Assembly: GCA_947306365.1 (NCBI GenBank)
Contig: CAMZGD010000010.1
Span: forward strand, 1 to 64,000
Origin: an uncultured Bacteroidales bacterium
GTDB taxonomy: Bacteria > Bacteroidota > Bacteroidia > Bacteroidales > UBA932
Length of the DNA stretch: 64,000 nt
Direction of reading: 5' to 3'
The notes below the pieces were generated by a model, which was given only the letters and a program-made list of their open reading frames with translations, searched no databases and was not told where the DNA came from. The position numbers and the translations under genes were made by a program. Positions 35,588 to 44,258 of this stretch are shown here, one piece after another; positions within the stretch are counted from its first letter, which is position 1, and every line of letters starts with the position of its first letter.

Positions 35588-36541
35588 TCAAAGGGCTTTT
35601 CGGAAACCGACGAATTCGGACTTGAGCACTTGCTTCAATGATAACTGGTATTTCTTTCTGTCTCGAATCCAAGAAATGGCGTTTTTCAGGTGATTGACGG
35701 AAGAATCATCACGAATGATCATGCAAATGCTGTCGGAGAAATAACTCTTGAAACGAGCTTTTAAGATTTGCCGGTAAAGAGGGTCGGTCTCGTCAAAATC
35801 AGGGCATGTTTCCAAAAAGGATTGGAACCATTCCCGATAAGGAATGAAAGAATCGGCTTTCCCTTTGAGATTCAAAGTTGAATGGGTAATGCTCAATCGG
35901 TTCACCCGATACTGGAATCCGAATTCGTTGCTATTGGCGATGCCATTCCTTGAAGCCAAGAAGTAGACGGTTGCCTCTTCACTGCCCCAAGCATAAGGAA
36001 ACCAAATAAAGCCGCCAATCTCCTTTAGTTCCTTTGTGTCAAACAGATAGTCTCCTATCCAACTCTTTCTGCCTCCAGCACACCAGCGATGCCAAACCAT
36101 GGACAATGCGCTTTCCGCAGAAGGACGTCCTTCCTGTAGACTGAAAACGGAGGAATTTTCATCGATGATCTGAGTTCGGATATGAAAGACTTTGCAGTCG
36201 GGATTGTCTCGGGTCAATTTATTATATTTATCTAAACAGTCGGGGAGGAGTTTGTCATCATCGCCCAAACAGATAAAATACTCCCCGGAAGCATGTTTCA
36301 GACATTCATCCCAATTTCTGGAGACATTGAATTCTCCAAACCCCACGTCATTCTTAAAGTATTTGATTCTTGGGTCACTATGGTTACGGACAATGGAATC
36401 TATGTCCTCCGGCGAATGATCATTGACGATGATTAGCTCAAGATTAGGATAAGTCTGATTCAAGATGCTTGAAATGCATTCGTCTAAAAACGCGGCTTTG
36501 AAAGCCGGAATGGCGATTGTGTATTTTACTGTGTGTGACAT
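35588..36541 (-). CDS. Glycosyltransferase family 2
   Basis: The product has 317 residues. YTIAIPAFKAAFLDECISS and LIIVNDHSPEDIDS are the GT-A start, and GEYFICLGDDDKLLPD contains the acidic site (GDDD, 93-96). A WGSEEATVYFLA segment further on may hold the general base. No membrane segment is visible. The gene starts 13 bp after the GNAT-like gene. Donor and acceptor are unknown. Confidence 0.9.
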   Translation of the reverse strand: MSHTVKYTIAIPAFKAAFLDECISSILNQTYPNLELIIVNDHSPEDIDSIVRNHSDPRIKYFKNDVGFGEFNVSRNWDECLKHASGEYFICLGDDDKLLPDCLDKYNKLTRDNPDCKVFHIRTQIIDENSSVFSLQEGRPSAESALSMVWHRWCAGGRKSWIGDYLFDTKELKEIGGFIWFPYAWGSEEATVYFLASRNGIANSNEFGFQYRVNRLSITHSTLNLKGKADSFIPYREWFQSFLETCPDFDETDPLYRQILKARFKSYFSDSICMIIRDDSSVNHLKNAISWIRDRKKYQLSLKQVLKSEFVGFRKAL

Positions 36542-36554
36542 TACTCTGAAAACG

Positions 36555-37583
36555 TTATATACTATTAGGCTCCACTACAAAATCTTTGATGAAATAGCTC
36601 CGGCCGCCGAAGTCTTTTTTGTAGCGTTCGTTTCCACGGCTCATATCCAGCACCTTGATTTCTGTTTTTTCATGCAGGTACTTGATAAGTTCATTCATCA
36701 AGATGCGCCCGGGAGAGTAATAATCCAGCTCTTCATTGATGGCCAGACGCGTCATAGAGACTTTCTTCCCGTCGTGGGTCTTGTATCCGGATACGAAGGC
36801 CATGACTTTTTCTCCGCTCATAACAACGGCCAGGAAACTGTTGGGCAGTTTTCGGAAAGAACGGGTGTCGTGCTTCAGATATTGGAAAAGAATCCAATAA
36901 TAAGCACGCCAAAACTTGGATCCGTCGCGTCCCGGGTTGTATTTGGAGATCAGCCGCGTGATGTACATTTGGTTGATTTTCCTTTCTAACTCTTTGGGGA
37001 CCCTGTGTCCGGCATCATAGATATACAACTGCTGTGGAACGTTTTCCCGCTCTAAACGATTGTACGTCTTGTTAATCTGGTGCCGCATATTCTTCGACAC
37101 TGTCTGGAGATAGGCCTTATAATTCTCCTGCATGTCGATGGCCACATATTCCACGTCCCGGGAGAAAGATATGCGTTGGGCAGGGACTCCCTTGGCAAAC
37201 GGAGACTCAGACGGAATCCGGTTGAGGAACATCTTGGCTTTCATCGTGTCGAAGAAGAATCGGACAATCTCATCCTTTTCGTTTTCGAACAGTCCCTGTT
37301 TCCAAATCATATCCGCGATGTCGCAACCCTGCATATCGCCCAGCAGCGTATAGTATTTGAAGTCTATACGTAGTTTCATCGGGCAGATCATCAGGATGTC
37401 GTCGGAGTCAGCGGGACAAACGCAAAAGACGCGGGTGAAAAACGGCTTGAACCAGGTGACGGAGGTCTGGACGAACCGCATATAATCGTAGTGGAGGAAC
37501 GGAGACATTTCGGGCGTCTCCATAGACTTCCATATCGTTTCCAATGAATGAAAACGCTTTCGTATAAGGCGATACTTAATCAT
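36555..37583 (-). CDS. GNAT/FemAB-like acyltransferase
   Basis: The product has 342 residues. The C-terminal part shows a double-GNAT pattern: SFLAVVMSGEKVMAFVSGYK, then YYSPGRILMNELIKYL, and LDMSRGNERYKKDFGG at the end, all typical of the BioF2/CelD-like acetyltransferase group. The family transfers acetyl or aminoacyl groups to cell-envelope molecules. In this locus it could acylate an amino sugar or an amino group on the decoration added by LicD; this is inference. It overlaps the third LicD gene by 8 bp, which suggests a linked role. Confidence 0.8.
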   Translation of the reverse strand: MIKYRLIRKRFHSLETIWKSMETPEMSPFLHYDYMRFVQTSVTWFKPFFTRVFCVCPADSDDILMICPMKLRIDFKYYTLLGDMQGCDIADMIWKQGLFENEKDEIVRFFFDTMKAKMFLNRIPSESPFAKGVPAQRISFSRDVEYVAIDMQENYKAYLQTVSKNMRHQINKTYNRLERENVPQQLYIYDAGHRVPKELERKINQMYITRLISKYNPGRDGSKFWRAYYWILFQYLKHDTRSFRKLPNSFLAVVMSGEKVMAFVSGYKTHDGKKVSMTRLAINEELDYYSPGRILMNELIKYLHEKTEIKVLDMSRGNERYKKDFGGRSYFIKDFVVEPNSI

Positions 37584-38388
37584 TGTCCAAAAGATAGGCT
37601 TCGTAATGATGCGGGGTTACGCGCTGTTCTTCAGGAGGAAGCTGCATATAGTCGCCGAAAAGGCGACGAAGGTAGTCGTCGTAATGCGCAATTACGGGGT
37701 ATCGTTTTCCTTCGAATTCCAATTCTGTATAAGACTCAAACCATTCCCGGGGCATAAATTCGCGGATATCATCATCTCCAAAGTAAGCCCCGGCCAGCGG
37801 GGATTCCTCAAACGGGCAGGCGCGTAGATTGTCATTGATTTCCTTTTTGATGTCGGCGCAATTGCCTCGATGCGGGTAGCGAAGACGTTTCAGGCAATAC
37901 TTGACAAACCAACCCAGCCTGTTCTTGCCGACAACCTTGTAGAAAGGACAAAGACGGGATATCCATTCCCGTTTCCGGCACATCAGCGCATAGTGCTCTT
38001 CCAAACCTCCCTTTGGGGCTCCGTCAATGGGGAAGATATCAACATTGACGCCCCAAAGAGTTCGCCCAAGATCCAGATCGGTCATAATCGTATTCTTGCG
38101 ACATACTTTGGCGAATGTCTCCACGCAGACGTTGGACTGGGAAAGATCGAGTACTTCGTATTCTTCAGAATGAAAGGTCTTCACAAAACGGTCATAATCC
38201 GGCCGTGGCATCAGGAGGTCGATATCGTCGTCCCAGGGAATGAATCCCTGATGACGGACAGCACCGATCAGCGTGCCATATGCTAGGGAGTATCGAAGCC
38301 TTTTTTCCTTGCAAAAGGAAGAGATATTATTTAATAACGCTAGTTGTATTTGCTTAACCTGATCGTGGTTTAGGGATCTTGTGGCCAT
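37576..38388 (-). CDS. LicD-family phosphotransferase (third of three)
   Basis: The product has 270 residues. YGTLIGAVRHQGFIPWDDDI at 37-56 and MPRPDYDRF are the family signature, followed by GVNVDIFPIDGAPKGG. The end FGDYMQLPPEEQR resembles the first LicD protein more than the second. Overlap with the GNAT-like gene downstream is 8 bp. As with its relatives, a CDP-linked donor is expected; the donor is not known. Confidence 0.9.
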   Translation of the reverse strand: MATRSLNHDQVKQIQLALLNNISSFCKEKRLRYSLAYGTLIGAVRHQGFIPWDDDIDLLMPRPDYDRFVKTFHSEEYEVLDLSQSNVCVETFAKVCRKNTIMTDLDLGRTLWGVNVDIFPIDGAPKGGLEEHYALMCRKREWISRLCPFYKVVGKNRLGWFVKYCLKRLRYPHRGNCADIKKEINDNLRACPFEESPLAGAYFGDDDIREFMPREWFESYTELEFEGKRYPVIAHYDDYLRRLFGDYMQLPPEEQRVTPHHYEAYLLDND

Positions 38389-38403
38389 GGCTGATCCAAA
38401 TCC

Positions 38404-39951
38404 TTATTTTGCAAATAAATACTGAACCTTGCTCTTAACAACGTTTAAAACATATTGCCTTTCCCCCTTACTGCATCCAAGATATAAAATGGAGGGGACA
38501 GTGCAGGCGACACAAAGTCCTATGGTAATGAAGAACCGCATCCAGCCGTAGGGGAGAAGAAGAACGCAAAGTAATGGAAGAATGAGCGAGCAGATAATAA
38601 CTTTCAGTTCAGGATAATAAACTTCTGTCAGCACCTCTCGAAGGCCATACCCTAAGGTCTTGCTTACAAAATGGTGAGTAACCGCAATATTGGCAATCAC
38701 TGATGCCATGATGATAAAATAGATAATTTCGGGAGGCATGCCTATTTTAAAGAAAAACCAGGCAAAAGGGAACTGAAGCAGTGCGATGATGCTAAAAAAG
38801 AAATTAAAACTACGAATATTACCCGATGCGGTTTGAACCGTCGCAAAAACACTAGAAAAAAGCCCCATTGCACAGTCAATCAGGGCAATCCGATTAAAAT
38901 TGACAGTATGTTCTGGGACGTCTCCGAGCCAAAATGAAAATACAAACTTCGTTTCCAGGATAACAGGGAGCGATACCAGGAACATGATATAGAAAGCGAA
39001 CCGAGACCCACGGTAAGTAAGATATTTTACGTAGGACATCTCCCCCGCAGCATAGGATTTCGTGATTTGCGGCGTCAGGGCGATTGTAAAATTGTTTACA
39101 AACATGGAAACAGACCGCTGAACGGTGTCAGACAAGCCTCTGGCAGCATTGACTGCGGGCCCGTAAAAGAAATTGATAAGCAGGTTTACCCCTTGTCCGC
39201 TAAGCGTCCCGGATACATTTGACATGAAATTCCATCCGGCAAAACTGAACATCCTTTTGAATAACTGCGTTTCAAAGAACAGACGGAACCGGCTCTCCCG
39301 GAAGTTTATCATAGAGTAGGTGGCGGCGAAAATGCGCAGTAGAATGTTGCAGGATGTCCAGATGACCGTATATAAGATCAGCCGGTCTGAGGTATAGGAG
39401 CCGAATGTGAGGAAAAGGGCAAGACCAAGCTGAAAAACGGCCTCGATGATATTGATGAGGGCATAGATCCCCATCTTCTCATGGGCAATGATGGTGGAGT
39501 TGAACGGCGAAACGATGAGGCCTGTAACGACGGACAGGATGGCGCAATAGAAGGCCCAGAGGGCGGCGGTTTCCCTTCCGTCGGGAATGGTCATCACGTT
39601 GCGGATATACCACTGCCCGACAGTGATCGCCAGCAGGAAGATCAGGAAGGAAAACCCGATCATCATTGTCAGGGAAATGGAAAACACCTGCTTTTGCCGC
39701 TGCACGTTCCCGGTTCCCAGTTCGAAGGTAAGAAACCGGCTGATGGCGGTGGAGAGGGAACCGGTGACCAGCGCAAACATCGAGGCGAAGCCGGCTACGA
39801 CGTTGTTGATGCCGTAGTCGTCCACGCCCAGGGCCTGCAGGATCAGCCTGCTGCTGTAGAGCGAAAGGACCAGGCAGAAGATGGACCGGAAATACAGGTA
39901 CAGCGTATTCTTGGCCAGCCGCTTGGTGTTCTCTGCCTTGCTTTGTTCCAT
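38404..39951 (-). CDS. Wzx-like oligosaccharide flippase
   Basis: The product has 515 residues with about fourteen hydrophobic segments. The opening (NTLYLYFRSIFCLVLSLYSS, then ALGVDDYGINNVVAG) is typical of the MOP/polysaccharide transport family. It should move the finished lipid-linked repeat unit across the inner membrane, to be joined by the Wzy-like protein encoded downstream at 20555-21871. Together with the initiating transferase, Wza and Wzc this makes a complete Wzx/Wzy-dependent set. The gene is AT-rich in its second half. Confidence 0.92.
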   Translation of the reverse strand: MEQSKAENTKRLAKNTLYLYFRSIFCLVLSLYSSRLILQALGVDDYGINNVVAGFASMFALVTGSLSTAISRFLTFELGTGNVQRQKQVFSISLTMMIGFSFLIFLLAITVGQWYIRNVMTIPDGRETAALWAFYCAILSVVTGLIVSPFNSTIIAHEKMGIYALINIIEAVFQLGLALFLTFGSYTSDRLILYTVIWTSCNILLRIFAATYSMINFRESRFRLFFETQLFKRMFSFAGWNFMSNVSGTLSGQGVNLLINFFYGPAVNAARGLSDTVQRSVSMFVNNFTIALTPQITKSYAAGEMSYVKYLTYRGSRFAFYIMFLVSLPVILETKFVFSFWLGDVPEHTVNFNRIALIDCAMGLFSSVFATVQTASGNIRSFNFFFSIIALLQFPFAWFFFKIGMPPEIIYFIIMASVIANIAVTHHFVSKTLGYGLREVLTEVYYPELKVIICSLILPLLCVLLLPYGWMRFFITIGLCVACTVPSILYLGCSKGERQYVLNVVKSKVQYLFAK

Positions 39952-39959
39952 TTGAATGA

Positions 39960-40814
39960 TTACTGCCTGGAGAAGGGCGAATAGCTGCGCGCAAAGCGCG
40001 CGCCTTTCCGGAAGAGGGCGATGAACCGCATCGTCAGTACGTTGAGCGTATAGAGAACGCGGCCATATTTGTATTTTCTCAGTTTGATGTAGAACCGGTC
40101 GTAGTCTGTGTTTCGATATCCCTGCCCCCGGGTGAACTGCAGGTAGTCCGCCGTGATGCGGGCAGGAACCAGCTGGTCCAGCACTTTCCTGCGTTCTTCC
40201 TCGACCAGTTCCGGATGCGTGGAACTGATTCCGGTCTGGTCGAAGTAGGCGATGTCCCGGTCGATCAGCTTATAGGACGCATTGTCGAGGATGAGAGCCT
40301 GCAGAAAGAACTTCCAGTCCGAGACGATAACCAGGTCTTCGTCGTACGGATGTTTTAGAAGCAGCTCCCGGCGGATGAAAGCGGCCGAGTGCGGAATGCT
40401 GGCCTTGTACATCCAGAGATAGGTGATGTCTTCCGGGACACTTGTCCGATTCTTCCCTTCAAGGATTGTCCCGATGACCAGGTCATGCTGTTTGTCGAGG
40501 TGCGGAAGTACGTCCCTTACCACGTCAGGGTCGTTCAGGGAATCCCCGGAGTTGATGAACAGGCAATAGTCGCCGGAAGCCATCTGAACGCCCATGTTCA
40601 TCTTCCGGTAGATGGGCTTGATGGGTTCGCTGATCCATTTGTCGAGTTTCCCGTCGTATTCCTGCTTCAGCATCTCCCCGCTTCCGTCGTCCGCCCCGCC
40701 GTCGACGACGACATACTCGAACTGGTCGCGGGCTGTCTGGGCCAGGATATTGTCGAGGGTCATCCGCAGCCCTTCCCGGTTGTTCCAATTGATCGTGATG
40801 ATGGACAGTTTCAT
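39960..40814 (-). CDS. Glycosyltransferase family 2 (WcaE-like)
   Basis: The product has 284 residues. MKLSIITINWNNREGLRMTL is the family start, YVVVDGGADDGSGE holds the first acidic motif and CLFINSGDSLNDPDV the second (SGD). IPHSAAFIRRELL and IVSDWKFFLQAL are also typical of this colanic-acid-type subgroup. Some relatives are fucosyl- or galactosyltransferases, but specificity cannot be read. It ends 9 bp away from the flippase start, and its start lies 12 bp from the next gene. Confidence 0.9.
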   Translation of the reverse strand: MKLSIITINWNNREGLRMTLDNILAQTARDQFEYVVVDGGADDGSGEMLKQEYDGKLDKWISEPIKPIYRKMNMGVQMASGDYCLFINSGDSLNDPDVVRDVLPHLDKQHDLVIGTILEGKNRTSVPEDITYLWMYKASIPHSAAFIRRELLLKHPYDEDLVIVSDWKFFLQALILDNASYKLIDRDIAYFDQTGISSTHPELVEEERRKVLDQLVPARITADYLQFTRGQGYRNTDYDRFYIKLRKYKYGRVLYTLNVLTMRFIALFRKGARFARSYSPFSRQ

Positions 40815-40826
40815 GGTCTGGAACGA

Positions 40827-41807
40827 TTAGTTTCGATACATTCCATAAACAACTGGAATATATTTTTGTGAAAAGATGATTACAGGATAAAAAACAAGTA
40901 AGATAACCAAGGCCTCAAGATAGAGCCAATATCCATCTAAATGGAGCCATGAATCAAGCGCCAGCATCAGAACCACATGAAGACCAAGAATGATTATCGT
41001 CCCTCCTCCTATAATACGGGTAAAGCGGGACAAGTGAGAACCGAGCAGCCACGAGAGGGAATAAACAACGGCAGTTCCGCAAATACCTCCCAATATGCAT
41101 AACAATAAAGAAGAGCCATAGGAACAACGATATAACATCACAATATCATTATAAGTACCGCAAATCCATATACCGATTAAACCGAAACAAAAGATAAGGA
41201 CACTTTGAAAGGTGGTAATATGTGAAAGGCGTTCCTTTTTAGGGCGAAGCAGATAGCCAATTGTGAAAAAGGGCATAGCCAGGAATACGTTAATGACAGA
41301 ATTGAACTTTACGATTCCTTTGCTGTGAATCAGGTAAGCAGCGAAAAAAAATACTAAACTCAGCATCAGGAGCGTAAAGGTAGTATTCCATTTTTTGGGA
41401 AGGTATTGTAGAATTACTTTACAAATAATTAAAGTATAAACAAACCACAAAGCTTTCAAGCCACCTGCTGAATAATTCTCTCCTTGCATCCCCAACAGCG
41501 AAAGAACAGGCGCTTGATAAAGATAGGACATATAAAATGAACCGCGATGGATCTGGCCGATGAATTGAATCAGCGTATTTATCGTCCATAATATTACTGT
41601 CGGAACGATTAGATTCCAAAACAATTTCTTCCAGAACAATTTTGATTCATTTTCGACTTTGCTTAAGAAACCGGAAAGAATAAAAAAACAGGGGACACTG
41701 AAAACATAGATATACTTATTCCCGGGAACCGAACAATGGCCAGCAATGATAAGATACATTGCGATGGTTTTCATCCAATCTATCCATGATAATCGTTCGC
41801 TGGGCAT
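40827..41807 (-). CDS. Acyltransferase-3 family membrane protein
   Basis: The product has 326 residues with about ten hydrophobic segments. LSWIDWMKTIAMYLIIAGHC carries the conserved His, and VFSVPCFFILSGFLSK is the typical second motif. Proteins of this group O-acetylate surface sugars, working from the membrane. It is AT-rich, in contrast to its neighbours, and is the second of three acyltransferases in the block. Confidence 0.88.
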   Translation of the reverse strand: MPSERLSWIDWMKTIAMYLIIAGHCSVPGNKYIYVFSVPCFFILSGFLSKVENESKLFWKKLFWNLIVPTVILWTINTLIQFIGQIHRGSFYMSYLYQAPVLSLLGMQGENYSAGGLKALWFVYTLIICKVILQYLPKKWNTTFTLLMLSLVFFFAAYLIHSKGIVKFNSVINVFLAMPFFTIGYLLRPKKERLSHITTFQSVLIFCFGLIGIWICGTYNDIVMLYRCSYGSSLLLCILGGICGTAVVYSLSWLLGSHLSRFTRIIGGGTIIILGLHVVLMLALDSWLHLDGYWLYLEALVILLVFYPVIIFSQKYIPVVYGMYRN

Positions 41808-41810
41808 AAG

Positions 41811-42497
41811 CTAGTGATTAAAAAGCCTGCAGAACAAGAACGGCACCGGTGAAAACGACGCAGGAAACCGATGGAGATCCCGATACATCAGATTCGTGTT
41901 ATCCAGTTCGTCAGTCCGTAGAAGATTCGACAACCGCCTGCCGTAGAAGTTGAGGGCGGTTCCTTTGAACAGGATTTCGTAATAGTATCTGTTTTCGAAA
42001 ACGGGTATCGGAGCAATGGTCGAAAAGGCTTTTGCGGAGGCGATGAATCCGTTCAGCCACGTGATGTTCTGCGGCCCGGAGTACGGAAGCAGGACATCAT
42101 AGCTGTCCATATTCTTCTCATAAGCAGATTTATGGCAGACGAACTCCCGCTTCCACATATTGATGGTTCTACATTGCAGCTTGCCTTTGTGGGCCGCGCC
42201 TTTCGTGTGCATATATAAGACGGGCACATTGTGTTCAATGGAAAACAACTGGGCGAATCGCAAGGCGGGATATTCGAACAAGGCACCCGGTAACGGCTGC
42301 CGGATGGAGATGACATTGTATTTCTTCGTGAGCCAGGACAACATATACTGCTCGATCTCTTTTCCGTTATCTGAAAGCAACACGCCCAGGATACAGGTGG
42401 TACACTTATCCTGTATGCTTCGTACACACTTGTGCTCGATTACTTCAATGGCCTGGTTCTCCAGTTCCTGGCGGAAAGCTTGAAGGGATGATGTCAT
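41811..42497 (-). CDS. Unrecognised protein of a glycan locus, possible glycosyltransferase
   Basis: The product has 228 residues. I do not recognise the family. It has no signal peptide or membrane segment. VPVLYMHTKGAAHKGK, a KREFVCH segment, and LPYSGPQNITWLNGFIASAK are the most distinctive parts; YxHTKG together with a later W/N-rich segment recalls acceptor-recognition parts of some glycan enzymes, but I cannot place it. It overlaps the upstream gene by 4 bp (ATGA) and lies 3 bp from the next, so it belongs to the glycan operon. Codon use and base composition fit the GC-richer part of the block. Confidence 0.6.
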   Translation of the reverse strand: MTSSLQAFRQELENQAIEVIEHKCVRSIQDKCTTCILGVLLSDNGKEIEQYMLSWLTKKYNVISIRQPLPGALFEYPALRFAQLFSIEHNVPVLYMHTKGAAHKGKLQCRTINMWKREFVCHKSAYEKNMDSYDVLLPYSGPQNITWLNGFIASAKAFSTIAPIPVFENRYYYEILFKGTALNFYGRRLSNLLRTDELDNTNLMYRDLHRFPASFSPVPFLFCRLFNH

Positions 42498-43261
42498 TTT
42501 TCCTGCGATTTCATCTGCTCCGTCCAGTGGGTGGACTGGCGGGTGGTTTGGATGTAGTAGCGGTCTTCGTCGGAGAGGTTTGCCGAGTCCGCATACCAGG
42601 GCAGGTGGCGGGCCACGTAAGGCGCTCCGGTCCGGATCATCAGGTGATGGTCGTTGGCCGGTCCGTAGCAGAACGGGCGGTAGAGGGCGAACGTCGTATC
42701 GATCTGCGCCTTGTAGAGGCCGTCGCCCAACGGTTCCTTCCAGAACCGTTCTTCATTGGCAAGGACCGCATCTTTTTGCGCATAGTGGTCCGGCAGGTCG
42801 TCGATCCGGAGTCCGAACCCGACTTTGAGGCAGCGGGGGTATTTGCGAAGAACCTGCAGGAACCGTTTCATGAAGTCTTCCGGACAATTATCGTCTGGAA
42901 CCACGTCGGAATCCGTGTAAACATAGAATGATCGTTTGAACCGGTCATACACTCCTGATTCCCAGATAGCCTGATAGCCGATATTCCGGTCGAGCCGGAT
43001 GACTTCGTACGGGCAGGTCTTGTACCAGGCGAGCAGCGGCGGATAGGTCGACAGATTATCCAGGATGTGGATGCTTGTGTAACCTCTGTCTTCCAAAGTC
43101 CTAATCAGCTTCTGGAGGCACTCGAGTCGGTTGTAATTATTGATGACGACCGGAATCGTGTGATAATCAGGATCTTTCTGGTTCCGGCTATACCATAGGA
43201 AGTGCTTAATCCACATCGTGATACTCCGGACAGGATCCGCAACGCGATGGCGATATTTCAT
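42494..43261 (-). CDS. Glycosyltransferase family 2-like protein
   Basis: The start at ATG 43261 gives 255 residues and avoids an overlap with the upstream gene; the ATG at 43342 is the alternative. IPVVINNYNRLECLQKLIRT is the GT-A opening, SIHILDNLSTYPP the first acidic motif, and FYVYTDSDVVPDDNCPED the DxD region. GPANDHHLMIRTG follows, as in a subgroup of short GT2 proteins with this layout. It is soluble. Sugar specificity is unknown. Confidence 0.82.
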   Translation of the reverse strand: MKYRHRVADPVRSITMWIKHFLWYSRNQKDPDYHTIPVVINNYNRLECLQKLIRTLEDRGYTSIHILDNLSTYPPLLAWYKTCPYEVIRLDRNIGYQAIWESGVYDRFKRSFYVYTDSDVVPDDNCPEDFMKRFLQVLRKYPRCLKVGFGLRIDDLPDHYAQKDAVLANEERFWKEPLGDGLYKAQIDTTFALYRPFCYGPANDHHLMIRTGAPYVARHLPWYADSANLSDEDRYYIQTTRQSTHWTEQMKSQEK

Positions 43262-43301
43262 AGGAAGCAGGTCTAGAACGCCCACGGTTTTTGTCTTTGG
43301 G

Positions 43302-44258
43302 TTAGTGATGTTCCTTGATTCTGAACCGTAATCGCCAGGCAACTTTGGTTAGTCTCCATACAAAACGTTGGAGAAATGACATCTTGCCATAGTGTGTCAG
43401 ATAATAATCTGCACTATCTAAATTACAATGCTGGAGAAAACGATTATGGATCATATGTGTGCTGCCAGCCCCTAAATGCGTGCATCGAACAGAGGGAATG
43501 CAATAGCTGCTCCGAGAGAAGGCCTGTATTCTTTTATGAAGGATGTTTTCTTCATAATACAAGAAAGTGCCGGGATCAAAACTTCCAATATTTCGGAAGA
43601 TGTTCTTGTCAATAAACATACATGCTCCGCTGGGCAAATCTATAGGGAACGAAGAGGCATTGATTAAATCCGGATTGTTAAGCAGGATTCTCTGTCTCCT
43701 GAAAATGCGGGATAGGATATGAAATAAATCCCGATCGAATAATGCGAAAATACGAATAATATCCCAATTGGTCAATGCTCTCCTTGCGCAGCAATGGTCC
43801 ACCTCTTTTTTTCTGGAAATGACCAGAGGGGTAATGAATCCGCACGCTGACTTTTTTTGTTGAAAATCAATCAGGGTCGGCAAAATGTCTTCCGTAAACA
43901 GGATGTCACTGTTGAGGATCAATATGCTCGCGATGGAAGGATCACCATAGGCCAGATTCAGTCCCTTGTTATTTCCCCGGGCATATCCGTCGTTCTGGCT
44001 GCTCGCCAAAAATGTGAAATAGGAGAGTTCGCTTGCGGGAGAGCTTGAATCATCCAGGCGAAGATAGGGCCGTCCACTTTGCGCGAAGAAACGGTCGAGC
44101 CGGTCGGTCTCTGCCTCGGCGGTCGATCCGTTGTCCACGACGATGAACTTGACCGGCGCCGTATTATGAGCCTCGATGCTTCGGATACAGTTCATCGTAT
44201 CGTCGGCACTGTTGTAATTCAGGATCAGGATGGCGGTGCAGGTCTGTTCCACTACCAT
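43302..44258 (-). CDS. Glycosyltransferase family 2 (rhamnosyltransferase-like)
   Basis: The product has 318 residues. CTAILILNYNSADDTMNCIR and FIVVDNGSTAEAE open the domain, SILILNSDILF holds the DxD-like NSD, and GACMFIDKNIFRNIGSFDPG with FLYYEE matches the typical later motifs of the WbbL-like group. These often add rhamnose or other deoxyhexoses, but this cannot be fixed. Its ATG overlaps the previous stop by one base (TAATG). Confidence 0.9.
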   Translation of the reverse strand: MVVEQTCTAILILNYNSADDTMNCIRSIEAHNTAPVKFIVVDNGSTAEAETDRLDRFFAQSGRPYLRLDDSSSPASELSYFTFLASSQNDGYARGNNKGLNLAYGDPSIASILILNSDILFTEDILPTLIDFQQKKSACGFITPLVISRKKEVDHCCARRALTNWDIIRIFALFDRDLFHILSRIFRRQRILLNNPDLINASSFPIDLPSGACMFIDKNIFRNIGSFDPGTFLYYEENILHKRIQAFSRSSYCIPSVRCTHLGAGSTHMIHNRFLQHCNLDSADYYLTHYGKMSFLQRFVWRLTKVAWRLRFRIKEHH

